Shown here: positions 38,195-48,454 of the stretch, piece by piece
Numbering within the stretch: the first letter of the stretch is position 1
Layout: each line of letters opens with the position of its first letter
Origin: Aculops lycopersici
Taxonomy: Eukaryota; Arthropoda; Arachnida; Trombidiformes; Eriophyidae
Assembly (NCBI GenBank): GCA_015350385.1
Contig: WNKI01000005.1
Span: 820,266 to 884,265 of the forward strand
Direction of reading: 5' to 3'
Length of the DNA: 64,000 bases
The notes under the pieces: generated by a model
What the model was told of the DNA's origin: nothing
The model's input: the letters and a program-made list of their open reading frames with translations, nothing else
The model's database searches: none
Program-made: the position numbers and the translations under genes

Positions 38195-40021
38195 TTATAA
38201 TTTCAATCTTAGGACTTCGTCCAAAAGTTGTAACGCCCGATGAAGATGCACCTCCACCCAACAGGGGCAATTTTTGATACTTTTGCGAGGATAGTCTTCG
38301 CCCCAGCCTTTGACAAAGGACATGCTTAGGATACAAAAGCGGCGGAGGTCGTCGACGCCGATTGCCGAGGCCGCCGCCTCGTTGGCATCTAAACTGAGGC
38401 CCCCCGTTCCTACAACGGCAGCCGCCTGTAGCTTTGCAGCCCTTCGAGCTGCCTCTGCCTTTTCACTTAATAGTTGATGCGTCTTTTGGAGATCGAATAC
38501 CTTTCTACAAGCTCGTGGATATATTTTGTGCACTAGGACACCAATAGGTCGTGCATCGCGCTCTTGTGTATAGGCTAGCTGATCTAAATACGGGCTGCTC
38601 AAGAATACTGCATTATCTGAAAGATTTTGCAACCAAACATCGCCGTCCGGTCGAGTTTCTAGCCGAACTCCTTTGCCAATGTGCAGTCGAGCCTTCTGCA
38701 CAATCGGCGGCCGATGAACATTTGACAAGATTCCGATACAAAATCTATCCGCAGCTGATGGATTTGTGTAGCCATCAATAGTGACGCCTGGATATGTTGA
38801 GGACACGCGAAAGGTTTCACCAACCTGCTGATCCAACTCAAAGTAGGCGATCGAGCACCAGAATTCCGGTGGTGGTTGAGTTGAACATTGTAATGGCAAG
38901 GCATTTAGTGGTGGTGCAGCCGTTACTTGGCCGCCTAGACCTGATTGCATGGGGGCACACGCTATCGTACGGTTGCCCGAGGCTATCTGTTGGCAGGTCA
39001 GTTGTTGCTGGTGCTGTTGTTGAGGCGCATGGGGTAGTGGTGGAGCCGAAGGGCTACCGAGAGCCGAAGGATCTAGGTGATGCATCGGCGGTTGTTGAGC
39101 TGCAATGAGATTTGCTGAGCAGGTTTGCTGCTGTATATGGTTGAGGATTTGCGGTGGTGGAGGCGGAGACCGCGAGTGGTGGTCGCCGCCGATACAATTG
39201 AGGCCCCCATTGCCTATTAGACAGCCAAGGCCCCCGCCACCTGGTCCGGTGCCATTTGTTAGGTCGTCCGGTGAATTTATCGATAGTGATGCAATATCAA
39301 TGCCTGGCGAGCTAACAACTCGGTCATAATGGTAAGGGTTCACACAAATAAGATCAGATTTATGATTGAAAGAGTGCTGACAATGTTCCGTTGCCCTAAG
39401 TTCATTGCGAGTTAAATCCGGCCAACGCCAAATGCGAGCGTAAATGACATGAGGGAAACCCTTACGTCCGGCTACCTGCAAGCGGCCGTCCAATGTTCTT
39501 TGGATTGTTACACAGGGTGTTGGTGTTGAGCCGCTGGTTGTAATGGCTGTAATTAATGCATCAAGCTCATCTCGCTTCTCCTTCATCTTCTTGACCAGGG
39601 ACTCGATGGCTCTACGACTGAAGTCGCTCTCTCCGCAACTATGACATAATAAAGATTGAACAATGTTAGTGCAGGCATCACTCGATTGCGGATGATGGGG
39701 GTGATGGGGAACTTGGGATTGCTGTTGCTGTTGTAGAGGCATTGAATGTGGCGGCGATTGTTGTTGCTGTGGTTGTTGCGGTGGCGGTTGCTGGTGTTGG
39801 ATGGTGGGTACTGGCGGAGGTTGAGGATGCGGAATTTGGTGTTGATGTTGTTGCTGCTGTTGGATTGGATTTGGTTGCTGTAGATGTATCAGGTGGTTCG
39901 GTGGCTGCTGTTGTTGGGGTTGTTGGGTTTGTTGGTGATGAAGATGATGTTGATGTTGATGCTGGTGATGGAGTTGCATCGGTGGCTGCTGGATCGGTGG
40001 CTGCGGAATCGGCGGATTCAT
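38195..40021 (-). CDS. Med (SMAD4): co-Smad, Smad4/Medea
   Basis: A 608-residue protein. The N-terminal ~110 residues are Pro/Gln/His-rich. MH1 about 116-234 carries the zinc ligands C170, C214, C226 and H231 and the DNA-binding hairpin RLQVAGRKGFPHVIYARIWRWPDL. The linker about 240-380 is Gly/Pro/Gln-rich. MH2 about 385-608 begins PPEFWCSIAYFELDQQVGE and contains IHIGKGVRLE-type and DLRRFCILSMSFVKGWGEDY sequence with the C-terminal NCPCWVEVHLHRALQLLDEVL of Smad4. Being a co-Smad, it lacks the SSXS receptor-phosphorylation tail. It partners with phosphorylated R-Smads to transduce BMP/Dpp and activin signals to chromatin. Intronless, unlike Smad4 of most animals. Confidence 0.96.
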   Translation of the reverse strand: MNPPIPQPPIQQPPMQLHHQHQHQHHLHHQQTQQPQQQQPPNHLIHLQQPNPIQQQQQHQHQIPHPQPPPVPTIQHQQPPPQQPQQQQSPPHSMPLQQQQQSQVPHHPHHPQSSDACTNIVQSLLCHSCGESDFSRRAIESLVKKMKEKRDELDALITAITTSGSTPTPCVTIQRTLDGRLQVAGRKGFPHVIYARIWRWPDLTRNELRATEHCQHSFNHKSDLICVNPYHYDRVVSSPGIDIASLSINSPDDLTNGTGPGGGGLGCLIGNGGLNCIGGDHHSRSPPPPPQILNHIQQQTCSANLIAAQQPPMHHLDPSALGSPSAPPLPHAPQQQHQQQLTCQQIASGNRTIACAPMQSGLGGQVTAAPPLNALPLQCSTQPPPEFWCSIAYFELDQQVGETFRVSSTYPGVTIDGYTNPSAADRFCIGILSNVHRPPIVQKARLHIGKGVRLETRPDGDVWLQNLSDNAVFLSSPYLDQLAYTQERDARPIGVLVHKIYPRACRKVFDLQKTHQLLSEKAEAARRAAKLQAAAVVGTGGLSLDANEAAASAIGVDDLRRFCILSMSFVKGWGEDYPRKSIKNCPCWVEVHLHRALQLLDEVLRLKL

Positions 40022-41403
40022 GTTTATTTCTGTTCGGCTGATTTTCTCTATCCCTTGGTATGTGTCTGATATAAATAGCTAATTGTAGTCCGTCTACTAA
40101 TTTCTCTTGGTTATCTTTGGAATAATATATTTTTGTAATAGTTGAAACGAATTAATAGTTCAATTGGCTAATACAGTCAATGAATTTTATTTTGAGAATC
40201 TTCGCACAGGTCCGTCGCGAAACTTGACCTAGCTTTTCTACAAGGATTCCGCGGAAAATTGTATCTGTTTTCGCCACTTTTTCTCCGGTGTTAATATTTT
40301 TCAGAGAATCCCGTAGACTTCTGCACTAATTTGAAACCAGCGCCTGGATGCTCATTCGATCACCTCGCAAATTGAAACTCATCGGCTGTAATTTGGATGA
40401 CAATTATTGATTCTCGCACGTAATTCTCTCAGCAGTGCAGATTGGGTCTTGGGAATTCCGAGGAATTAATCTACAAAGAGCCACTCGAACCTCGAAATTG
40501 TGTGTGTGGGAGCATTTGACTGATGGAGGTAGCGTTATCGAAAATAGCTCTGCCTCCGCACGACGCAGTGGATCGGGGAAGAAGGAAATATCGCCGAGTG
40601 GAACGAAGAATTTGCTATCGGCATTTACGTCCAGATTATAAACTCATCTCCTTACTAGCAAGATGATCCGCATCAGGGGCGCTAATTGCTATGCAAGACG
40701 CAACACAAGAAATCTTGTCTAAGTTTTCATACTAGATTTTTGGGTATCTCTCGCACCTTTTCCCCGATCTGCGTCGCCGACAACATTGGATCGAAATGGT
40801 AGCGAATTTTGAGCCGCCTCTGTGCTCATCCGTTGAGGTTTTTCTCCCTCACTCACTTGTTAACACAAGCAAGCGAGCAGAGCAAGAGCACACAAAGTAC
40901 AGGTTTTGCGCTTGCACTGGTGCACTTGTCTGTTTTCGGGCCACCTTGTGCTGCGGCAGACTCCATTAACTGTGTATTACAAACACAGTGAGTTGTTGGA
41001 ATGAGCAAAGCAAAGTAAAGCGCAGAGATCGAACAAACCAACGAACGAATGGCCGGGTGTGCAAGATGGTGCAGGGGAATGGTGCATGCACCATCACGGC
41101 CTTGAACGCGCATCCTGGTTATGCAGCGGCTGAGTCTTTAAAGTTTGCCCAAGTTAACCTTGGACGAAATTCAAAACAAACAAGAATTCGCGTGCAACTG
41201 CAAAGTGATATAAGAAATATCCCGTGTTGGTTTCTTAAGTGTATCGATATAAAATATCCAGTTCAATAAAAAAGAGGTTATTTGAAGAAAGCGAACAGCC
41301 TGCAACTAAATAGAGTGAAAGTGAAACAATTTATTTATTACCTAAAGTTTGAGTCGTAACACTGGGGCTCGATTTCTAAGCGCCAAACAAGAGATGACCC
41401 AGT
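40022..41403. other. intergenic between Medea start and ACAD9-like stop
   Basis: About 1.4 kb holding the Medea promoter/5' UTR and the 3' end of the ACAD9-like gene. Contains a 16-bp palindrome ATGGTGCATGCACCAT (41079-41094) and a TATCGATA element near 41240. Open frames in this interval have no ATG start or are random-looking. Confidence 0.45.
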
Positions 41404-43410
41404 CTAAATGTTAGGGTCCATTGGTGACTCAGCGTAGTATCCACCGAGCTTTATGTTGGCCTCGCTGATTTGCTTTGCTCTCAAGTTCAAGGCCGACGCA
41501 TCGATCACCGATAGATCGTCCAAATACATTCTTGTTCTATTGGCAAACTGTCTGCTAAAATGGGTAGCTATCACAACGTCCAACTCGGCGTATCTAGAGC
41601 CATTGCAGTAAGTCTTAGAGGCTCGGGCACACATCGTGGTCAGCATAAATGTATCAATAGACAACTGGGCCATCTCGTAGAGGGCGCTCTGACAGGCAGT
41701 TGCGTCTCCGCCATGCAGTTTGCATATGGCATCGGCTGCGAACGAGACCCGCCTAGCGATGAACTCCAAGTTTCCTGCTGCCTCCGATAGGGATGGATGT
41801 AGATTGCCATGAATATCTGCATCTAGCTTCAAATACCCGCCTCGTTCCATGCGCTCTCGTATTAGTGCCTTGGTTGCATAGCCTGGATACCACATGCTTT
41901 GTTTCATCATGTTCAAATGAGTGTTCTGACTTCTAGCATACCACAAAATTCCCATTGTCGATAGGTAGAGCCTATTGTAAATATTGCCATCTAGAAACGA
42001 ATCGAATATGTTGATCTGATCCTGTAATTTGGAAACAATGAACATGTCTGACCCAAACACTCTTTGAAGTTCTTGCAAACAATCATAAGCAAACTCATTG
42101 GTCACAATCTTGCATATAGTTGCCTCTACGTGAGCATCGAATCCTGGCTTTAGACCGTCGTACATGCCTGCTATATAGTATACCATTGATTCGATTGCAA
42201 ATATCTTGGTCGTTACGTCAATTAGTTTCCTCTGTATGATATCACAATGTACCAAACCCTCTTTGTGCTCGAACAAATACTGATAGGCCATGTTGAGTGT
42301 GTCTTTTAGCATGCCTACAACTACCGAACAAGTCGCAATCTGACCTAGAGCTTTGATGTTTAAACCATGGGGATTCTTAGGTTCAGGATTGAATACTGAC
42401 TGAGCTCCAGGTATTGTTGCATCAATCTCAACGTCTGTGTAATTGAAACCTGCCGAATCTGTGTAAATTTCACCCTGAGTTATCTGAGATTTGTGAACCA
42501 GACAGCTACCAATGTAAGGATCGCTTGCTGGATTTGGCTCATTGTTCACAGGTCCCTCGGACTCCGCCTTTTCTGAAAGGAACTTATCTTTGAAGAACAC
42601 CAAGAAATGCTCCATGTCACCATCATACAGGATTCCATTTTTCTTGCCTTTTAACAGATAATAATCGTTAGCGGGTCCACCATGTGAACCGAGAGTTTGC
42701 CACTCCTGTGGAGGTAGCGAGCCCAATGTTGGCGCCTTCTCTGTCCAACAGAAGCCAATTTTTGGATATAACTTGTCAGTAGGTTGGGGTTCGCCGAAGA
42801 CAATGTGCTTCTTGGGCAAAACTTCTTTGACTCGATAATTTTCTGATACATGTAGCGGCCAGTAGGTGAGACAGTTTCTTGTAATCAAATCAATGATTAC
42901 CTTAGAGACTGCAACTTGATGTGGTAAAGCATTGTAGTCGATAGACCTCAAGGCGGGTATTCTAACTTCATAACTTTTTCTGCTAGACTTTCCGATGGCC
43001 TCAAAAATGGTCATCATCTCTGAAACTGACAGCTGATATAAGTTGAAAAAATTATACTTTTGCAATTCCAAGGGATCATCCCAGATTTGTGGCCACATTT
43101 GACACACCATCTTCATTTGCTGCTTGATTTTGATATTCTCAAGCCTTGTATCAACTGGCTCGGGGTAGATGAGGAAATCAGCATCGTAGCCGCCATTGAA
43201 TAAATCAACACTAAATGAGCCCTTCTTTTCGACTTGCTGAATTTTACTGACTAGATCTAAACCCTTTATTGGAACTTCTGGCATAAGTTCCTTATCTTGT
43301 GCATCATCCTTCGGAATAATGGACGACGATGTGCCTGCTTTAGTAGAGTTTGCACGAGCAAACAGTCGCGTATGTCTGAATATATGTCGAGCTGTTAGCA
43401 TGGTTGCCAT
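41404..43410 (-). CDS. ACAD9-like: ACAD9/VLCAD-like acyl-CoA dehydrogenase homologue, probably catalytically degenerate
   Basis: A 668-residue protein with a mitochondrial presequence (ATMLTARHIFRHTRLFARANST). The C-terminal half follows ACAD9/VLCAD: ATCSVVVGMLKDTLNMAYQYLFEHKEG, IFAIESMVYYIAGMYDG, and the family-specific extra helical domain NLHPSLSEAAGNLEF to CARASKTYC. The flavin-binding TEPASGSD block is changed to TEKAPTLGS, and the catalytic segment FEGTNEI reads FDSFLDGNI, so the active-site Glu and Gly are lost. In animals ACAD9 is also a complex I assembly factor in the MCIA complex, a role independent of dehydrogenase activity; retention for that role fits the sequence (inference). 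It may have lost FAD. Intronless. Confidence 0.85.
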   Translation of the reverse strand: MATMLTARHIFRHTRLFARANSTKAGTSSSIIPKDDAQDKELMPEVPIKGLDLVSKIQQVEKKGSFSVDLFNGGYDADFLIYPEPVDTRLENIKIKQQMKMVCQMWPQIWDDPLELQKYNFFNLYQLSVSEMMTIFEAIGKSSRKSYEVRIPALRSIDYNALPHQVAVSKVIIDLITRNCLTYWPLHVSENYRVKEVLPKKHIVFGEPQPTDKLYPKIGFCWTEKAPTLGSLPPQEWQTLGSHGGPANDYYLLKGKKNGILYDGDMEHFLVFFKDKFLSEKAESEGPVNNEPNPASDPYIGSCLVHKSQITQGEIYTDSAGFNYTDVEIDATIPGAQSVFNPEPKNPHGLNIKALGQIATCSVVVGMLKDTLNMAYQYLFEHKEGLVHCDIIQRKLIDVTTKIFAIESMVYYIAGMYDGLKPGFDAHVEATICKIVTNEFAYDCLQELQRVFGSDMFIVSKLQDQINIFDSFLDGNIYNRLYLSTMGILWYARSQNTHLNMMKQSMWYPGYATKALIRERMERGGYLKLDADIHGNLHPSLSEAAGNLEFIARRVSFAADAICKLHGGDATACQSALYEMAQLSIDTFMLTTMCARASKTYCNGSRYAELDVVIATHFSRQFANRTRMYLDDLSVIDASALNLRAKQISEANIKLGGYYAESPMDPNI

Positions 43411-43818
43411 GATTTGATGTTCATTATAACATAATATATATAAGATGATAGAAATATAATTAGATTATTGGCGTCGAATACATGGATTAGAACCTAGTAA
43501 AAGTTACCAAAACAAGCACATGGTTGTTATGTTATGCTTTCTCCTCCATGTGTGTCCAGCTCTCGCTCATAACGCGCACGGCACGGGGCGCCATTCAGAC
43601 TCGGTAGATTTTCAACTATCGCGTGATGCAAAAGTCGGCACCCACCGATTGAATTCAAGACACAGGAACAAGCAAGCCTCTTGAAGAGTTGTTTTGAGAT
43701 CTGCCAAGACGCTAATGTTGGAGGAAGCTACAGGAGACATTTTCGATTTGGAAAATATCATAAATTTACAACTTGTCTCATGAGAATCAACAACAAAGTG
43801 GTGTAGTTTAATTAGTTG
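43411..43818. other. spacer between ACAD9-like start and RhoGAP stop
   Basis: 408 bp between two minus-strand genes, containing the promoter of the ACAD9-like gene and the 3' UTR of the RhoGAP gene. Nothing further recognised. Confidence 0.45.
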
Positions 43819-46035
43819 TCATTTTCTCAGTGTATCACAAAAGAAGGGTTGCACCTTGATGACTGGAACACTTGATTGCGGATCATTGACTCGGGTCGGC
43901 GCTGGTGACAACTTGTCGCCTCGACCTTCCAATCCTCCTTTTGGGCTTGATCTCTGGTGCGAGGGAGATTCTTTGCTTTGTTGTTGAGTTTGTTTTGGTC
44001 TCTCACAAGTGTCCGTGAAAAATTTGCGCCTCAACTCCTTGAGTTCGTCTCGAGAATCAACAAGTGGTTGCTGCTTTTGCTGTTGCGGACTTAATTTCAC
44101 TCTTTCGTCTATTTCACTATTTTCCAGTCTCACTGCTTGTTTCTCGGTAGTATTCCGCCTGTCGTTAGTTGAACTTGTCGGCGTCTTGGTGCCAACTTGT
44201 TGGGCGGCTTGAAGTGAAGGCGACGTAATCAAAATGGTTTCCTGCCTCTCACCTTCGTCATTCTCATCTTCCGGGCCCAAGCTAAAGTGGACCAACTTAC
44301 TACTTTGGCTCTGCGCATCGGGTGAATCTAAAACCTCGCACCTTTGAATGGATGGATGTGGAATCTCACAGACAGATCTATTTTCGGGAACTTGCAACTC
44401 AATCACAGCCTTCGATTCGTAGTTGGTGTATTGTGGAAAGATTTGATCGGCCCAGGTGATCATTAGCTCGACGACGCGAGCTTGGTGAATGTTGTCCACA
44501 ATCGCCAGTGACTTGTTATCGGCGCTTAGTAGTGTGGGACCAAAGATAATACTTAGATTCTTGGCACTCATCTGATTTTCCTTGCTCATATCGGCCACTC
44601 GTCTCAAGTGTCTCATTATGATAGCAGTCAATTCCCGATTGATTGGAGGCAACGAATCCATTAACTCCTTAAACTCAGCAATCATCATAGGATTATATGG
44701 CTCTGGTGTTTGGTTTGCATTTGAGGTAGAACTAGAACTAGAGCTCAATTGTAGTTGTTGTTTCTGCCGTAGGGCGGCAAAGTCAACACTTCCAATGGAT
44801 TTCCTCTGTTGCCTGTGGTAATTTGCATTTTGGTCTTGTTGGTAATTGTGGCGTCGAGAGGATTGATTATGTCGAACGCTCGGATTAGTCTGACTATTTG
44901 AGTATCGTTTTGCAATTTGTATAAACTGCCCATAGAGCTCGTTGGTCAACAGCGGCTCAGGTAGTTGACGAAGGTACATCTTAAGGGCGTTTGCAATTAT
45001 ATTTGGATGGAACGAGGACAAGTCGACTAAACTTGAGAGATTCTGGTCGTAGTAGGTGCAGAGTCTGTCGACCTTTGACTTGATTGATGAAACCCTATAG
45101 ATTCCCTTTGATGTTAAGCCGCGAGAGTCAATTTCATTGACAAACCTACGAATGAAATCGATAATCTGATTACCATCAACATCAACAGGCTGTCCAAAGA
45201 TTGGCCTTCTGATTGATGATGAAGATGATTGTGAGCTAATATTCTGCTGTTGGCTAGTGTTGTTGTTATTTAATTGTTGCGAATGTTCAGGTTGCTGCTG
45301 CTGCTGTTGTTGGTTTGAGGAAAAATACTTGAGAAAATAATCAGATGATGAGCTAGATAGATTTCCAACCACCTGTTGGCCGCTGCACTTGATCACCAGG
45401 ATGGTGAGACACTTTTTGTGCGCCACAAAGCCGCAAAAGGAGCACTCGCGGCCATTGAAATAAACTGGCAGGTTGCATTCGCGACACCTGTTCAGTGTCT
45501 TAACCTTTTTCCACTCGTGCGTTAACGAAGCGCGACTCAGGTTTGCATCTAGGGTGGTGGTTGAATTTTGTGCACTTGATATTAGACTATGATCATTATT
45601 TTGATGGCCAATCGAATGGCCGCTTGCTGTTGAGGAACTATCGCTACTGTCGCTAAAGAGGCAACTTGTTGAGGCCGAGGGCTTTAACGAGTAGCCGCCC
45701 GGCGACAGGGTTAGAAATTTCTTTGCCTTCTGCTGAAACGTCTCCTGTTGCTGGTCTATCTTTTTACATGAAGAGCCTTTTGGATTTCTGTCATTATTAT
45801 TATTATCGTTAACAGAGCAGCGTATATTTTCACTGCTTCCACTTCGAATAAAATTAATTTTGCTCTTTGATTTGCCCTTTTGAAATTTGGGTGAATCCTC
45901 TTGCTGTTTTTGCGGCTGATGATGGTGTTGTTCAAGTAAAATAGTTGGCTTACTACTAGGCGCCTCTAACAAAACAACGAATCTCTTCTCGCTGGCGCCC
46001 ATTCCGGTGCTGCTCTCTTTCGAAGTCTTGAGCAT
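43819..46035 (-). CDS. C1-RhoGAP protein, ARHGAP29/ARHGAP45(HMHA1)/GMIP type
   Basis: A 738-residue protein from the ATG at 46035; the frame reaches 46092 only by a GTG, four codons after an in-frame stop. C1 domain about 173-217 with the HxnC…C pattern (NRCRECNLPVYFNGRECSFCGFVAHKKC), then RhoGAP about 279-534: arginine finger in SKGIYRVSS (R314), ALKMYLRQLPEPLL, and KNLSIIFGPTLL. The wording CRECNLPVYFNG and LPEPLL around the C1-GAP junction matches ARHGAP29/45/GMIP, which normally carry an N-terminal F-BAR domain; none is seen here or within 2 kb upstream. A Gln/Ser insertion (about 381-450) splits the GAP domain. It should inactivate Rho-family GTPases. The N-terminal 150 residues are disordered and Ser/Asn-rich. 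Confidence 0.9.
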   Translation of the reverse strand: MLKTSKESSTGMGASEKRFVVLLEAPSSKPTILLEQHHHQPQKQQEDSPKFQKGKSKSKINFIRSGSSENIRCSVNDNNNNDRNPKGSSCKKIDQQQETFQQKAKKFLTLSPGGYSLKPSASTSCLFSDSSDSSSTASGHSIGHQNNDHSLISSAQNSTTTLDANLSRASLTHEWKKVKTLNRCRECNLPVYFNGRECSFCGFVAHKKCLTILVIKCSGQQVVGNLSSSSSDYFLKYFSSNQQQQQQQPEHSQQLNNNNTSQQQNISSQSSSSSIRRPIFGQPVDVDGNQIIDFIRRFVNEIDSRGLTSKGIYRVSSIKSKVDRLCTYYDQNLSSLVDLSSFHPNIIANALKMYLRQLPEPLLTNELYGQFIQIAKRYSNSQTNPSVRHNQSSRRHNYQQDQNANYHRQQRKSIGSVDFAALRQKQQLQLSSSSSSTSNANQTPEPYNPMMIAEFKELMDSLPPINRELTAIIMRHLRRVADMSKENQMSAKNLSIIFGPTLLSADNKSLAIVDNIHQARVVELMITWADQIFPQYTNYESKAVIELQVPENRSVCEIPHPSIQRCEVLDSPDAQSQSSKLVHFSLGPEDENDEGERQETILITSPSLQAAQQVGTKTPTSSTNDRRNTTEKQAVRLENSEIDERVKLSPQQQKQQPLVDSRDELKELRRKFFTDTCERPKQTQQQSKESPSHQRSSPKGGLEGRGDKLSPAPTRVNDPQSSVPVIKVQPFFCDTLRK

Positions 46036-46527
46036 TTGAGCTTCACCTTGTTGGATCTGATGTGTTTGTGTGTGTTGTGTGTTTATTTCCACCTTTTCTT
46101 CCTATTGGATTATCTCTCCACTGCTAAAATTTTACTTAAAACCTAGATGGGAGATTCAATAATTTAGTCTCTCTAGTAAGTGGAGTTTACACGAATCACA
46201 TGATAGAGCAACGTGTTGGCGTTATGTGATATTTGCAATCCACGTTTTTAATCTCACCTGGCGCTACAAGTTCCATTATTGGTTAGCTTAACTCGCTAGC
46301 CAACCAACTAGCTTGCAAGAAGGCGAGCGGTTTACAATAAGTCGTGCTCAAAAGTTTACAGCTTCCTCGTATGTTTTCATGTCATTAAGTTGATCTCCTT
46401 CTTCTTCTTAGTCCAAGTCTCTCACTATAAGTCGCCTTCGTTGCAGTCGCTTGGTGGCTAATACTATGAGTTACAATGACCAAGTACATGTACACAAGCG
46501 CTTAGACATACACACAAACACACACAC

Positions 46528-46680
46528 TGTTAAGTTATGAGTCCTGGCCTATGCGCATGGGCTATCGGGACAAGCCCGACAATCGCGCCCACTTGGACGA
46601 GTTATCCCGGGACGGGAGTTTATTGTATATAAGCCCATCAATAAACGAGCCTGCTTGCCTGCTAGAACTAACGCCCACTC
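46528..46680 (+). repeat. candidate solo LTR-like element (copia type)
   Basis: Begins TGTTAAG immediately after a CACACAC tract and carries TGTATATAA followed after about 10 bp by CAATAAAC, the same compact TATA-then-poly(A) arrangement as the copia LTR at 7265-7393 (TGTATATAAA…CAATAAAC). The 3' boundary and target duplication are not clear (only a CCCAC near 46672), so the end coordinate is approximate. It could be a diverged solo LTR of another copia family or coincidence. Confidence 0.35.
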
Positions 46681-48190
46681 TCTCACTTTGAGAGACGTGC
46701 GCTTGACGAGGGACTGGTTTTGTGGCTTTCTTGAGTGTCTACCTGAGCGCATAGGAAGCGCGCCAAGTCGCTAGGTCCTTCGCAATACTAACGGCCTTTT
46801 TGTGCGCTGATTCTCCTAGGGACTTGCTCAACGTTAGATGCGACAGCTAAATGGAGACAAGAAACTACGAAGGATAAAAGGAGGAGCTATAGCAGCAACG
46901 GCACTAACTAATGGGCGATGGAGATGTGCGTACTCCTCACTACCTTTCTCTCGATCCTCTCTTCGGCTCAAACTAACGCTTTTTTATTCCTACTCGCTCT
47001 CCTCTTATCTTCAGCCGCTTAGTCTACCCTCAACCGCAAGTTCATTGTGTTACAAGTTGGACTCACGGCTTCACTCGCGATCTGGCTCGAACTGCGGCCC
47101 CCCTGGCAGAGCCGGCGGCCGGCGCTGATCGGTTGGCGCGCTTAGGGGGAGTGACTTGGAAACACTACTGATGAGCCGCCTCCTGTTCGCCTAGGTGATG
47201 CATTTTTCAAGGTAGATCCGTGGTGTTGCCAGCGGCGACTTGGCTGAAATGAAAGTCGCAAGGACACAGAAACTCGATTGTGGCTCAGGTAGCTAGAGAA
47301 GGGAGTGAAACGACGAGTGGTGACGGCGAAGGACTGGCACAATGAACTGTTGTCGCCGCTTGATTCGCTAGGTGAATGGCGCGAAGGATGACGGCATTCA
47401 AGCGGACGTCATCTCGAAAGGAAATTTTACGAGCCCTCGAGGCTTGAATTCATATCACTCACCCAGCAACTGGAACACACAAGCGACAGATGGGTCGCTG
47501 TTGTCGCGGACAAAGCTGAGGCTGTAACAGAAGCTTTTACGCTCTCGGGCCAGGTGCGAGCATAATCTGGCTAGCTAGCTAGCTAGCTATTCATTTACGC
47601 GGCTGGCATATCGCAAGGCCGGCTAGCGATATGCTAGCTTCGGAGTCTCACTTACACACCACACTTCACTATACCTCTGGAAGTGACTCTCCAATGATCG
47701 GCTCGCCGGCAGCTCCACGAGCATAGATCCCAGTTGCAACGCTCGCTGGAGAGCAAGGTGAGTTTTCTGCATCGTGAACAACTTGATCGCTTGCTGCTTG
47801 ACAATAAATCCTTGGCCTCCCGCTTTGGCATTTATATAATTACAACAACGATGATGATGGTGACTTATATCTACAGTGGAAGACAGGCGATCTCGTTGTC
47901 ATTCAATTTGTTTATTTTCTCGCTGCTCGTCGTTGGTTTTGACTCAGTCTTCAGTTTATTATCATTCAGTTAATCCTACGACAATCTGTAATGAGTTCGG
48001 CGGGTCTGGTTCAATTTCGCTAATATAACTAGCCTAGGCTGTGATGTTATGTCCCTGGATCGGATTTATCATATAAATATTTGCCCGCTGTTAATAGTTT
48101 ATGATATGATTCAAGCAACAGGTTGTCGACCCAAGCATCCAAAGCGGGTAGTCAGTGGGTCAAAGGAGGATTAGTCTACCATGAGAAAGG

Positions 48191-48198
48191 TATAAAAG
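48191..48198 (+). promoter_or_regulatory. TATA box of small secreted-protein gene
   Basis: TATAAAAG, 62-69 bp before the ATG at 48260, positioned for a transcription start near 48220. Confidence 0.75.
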
Positions 48199-48259
48199 CG
48201 ATTGCCCTCTTGGGCGACTGACACATCTATTCTCCAAACTCAAAGCTCAGGATATCGAC

Positions 48260-48454
48260 ATGAAGTCAATCAAAGTTTTCATCTTCGCTCTTGTGGCTGG
48301 ACTCTTATGTTCCATGAGTTTTGGCACAGTTTTAGCCGAATCAGCACAAGAATTATCGCCAAGTAATGGGCAAAGACAAAGTCCCTTCCAACAGGAAAAT
48401 CTCGAGAGCATTCAGCCATTTGATCCACCTGGTGGAATTTTGCGTGGAAAATGA
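48260..48454 (+). CDS. small secreted protein/peptide precursor (64 aa)
   Basis: A 64-residue ORF with a strong N-terminal signal peptide (Lys-rich n-region, hydrophobic core to about residue 22, cleavage probably after TVLA at 26). The mature ~38 residues are Ser/Gln/Pro-rich, without cysteine, ending GGILRGK. TATAAAAG lies at 48191 and an AATAAA signal at about 48496, giving a compact complete transcription unit. No family recognised. Possibilities: salivary or cuticle-associated secreted peptide, or a neuropeptide-like precursor; the dibasic-poor sequence argues weakly against the last. Confidence 0.7.
   Translation: MKSIKVFIFALVAGLLCSMSFGTVLAESAQELSPSNGQRQSPFQQENLESIQPFDPPGGILRGK

Larger units (their letters stand above)
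46036..48259. other. intergenic with CA tract, candidate solo LTR and CTAG repeats
   Basis: 2.2 kb between the RhoGAP start and the small secreted gene. It contains the candidate LTR at 46528-46680 (separate entry), (CTAG)n-like sequence at about 47568-47590, and several random-looking open frames. The RhoGAP promoter must lie at its left end. Confidence 0.45.

Noticed and set aside
41240..41247. TATCGATA (DREF-like) element, also near 53083
   Set aside because: Not placed close to any gene start, so no regulatory claim is made.
46838..47128. 96-codon ORF downstream of the TATA-like element
   Set aside because: Composition is random-looking; the TATA is better explained as part of an LTR.
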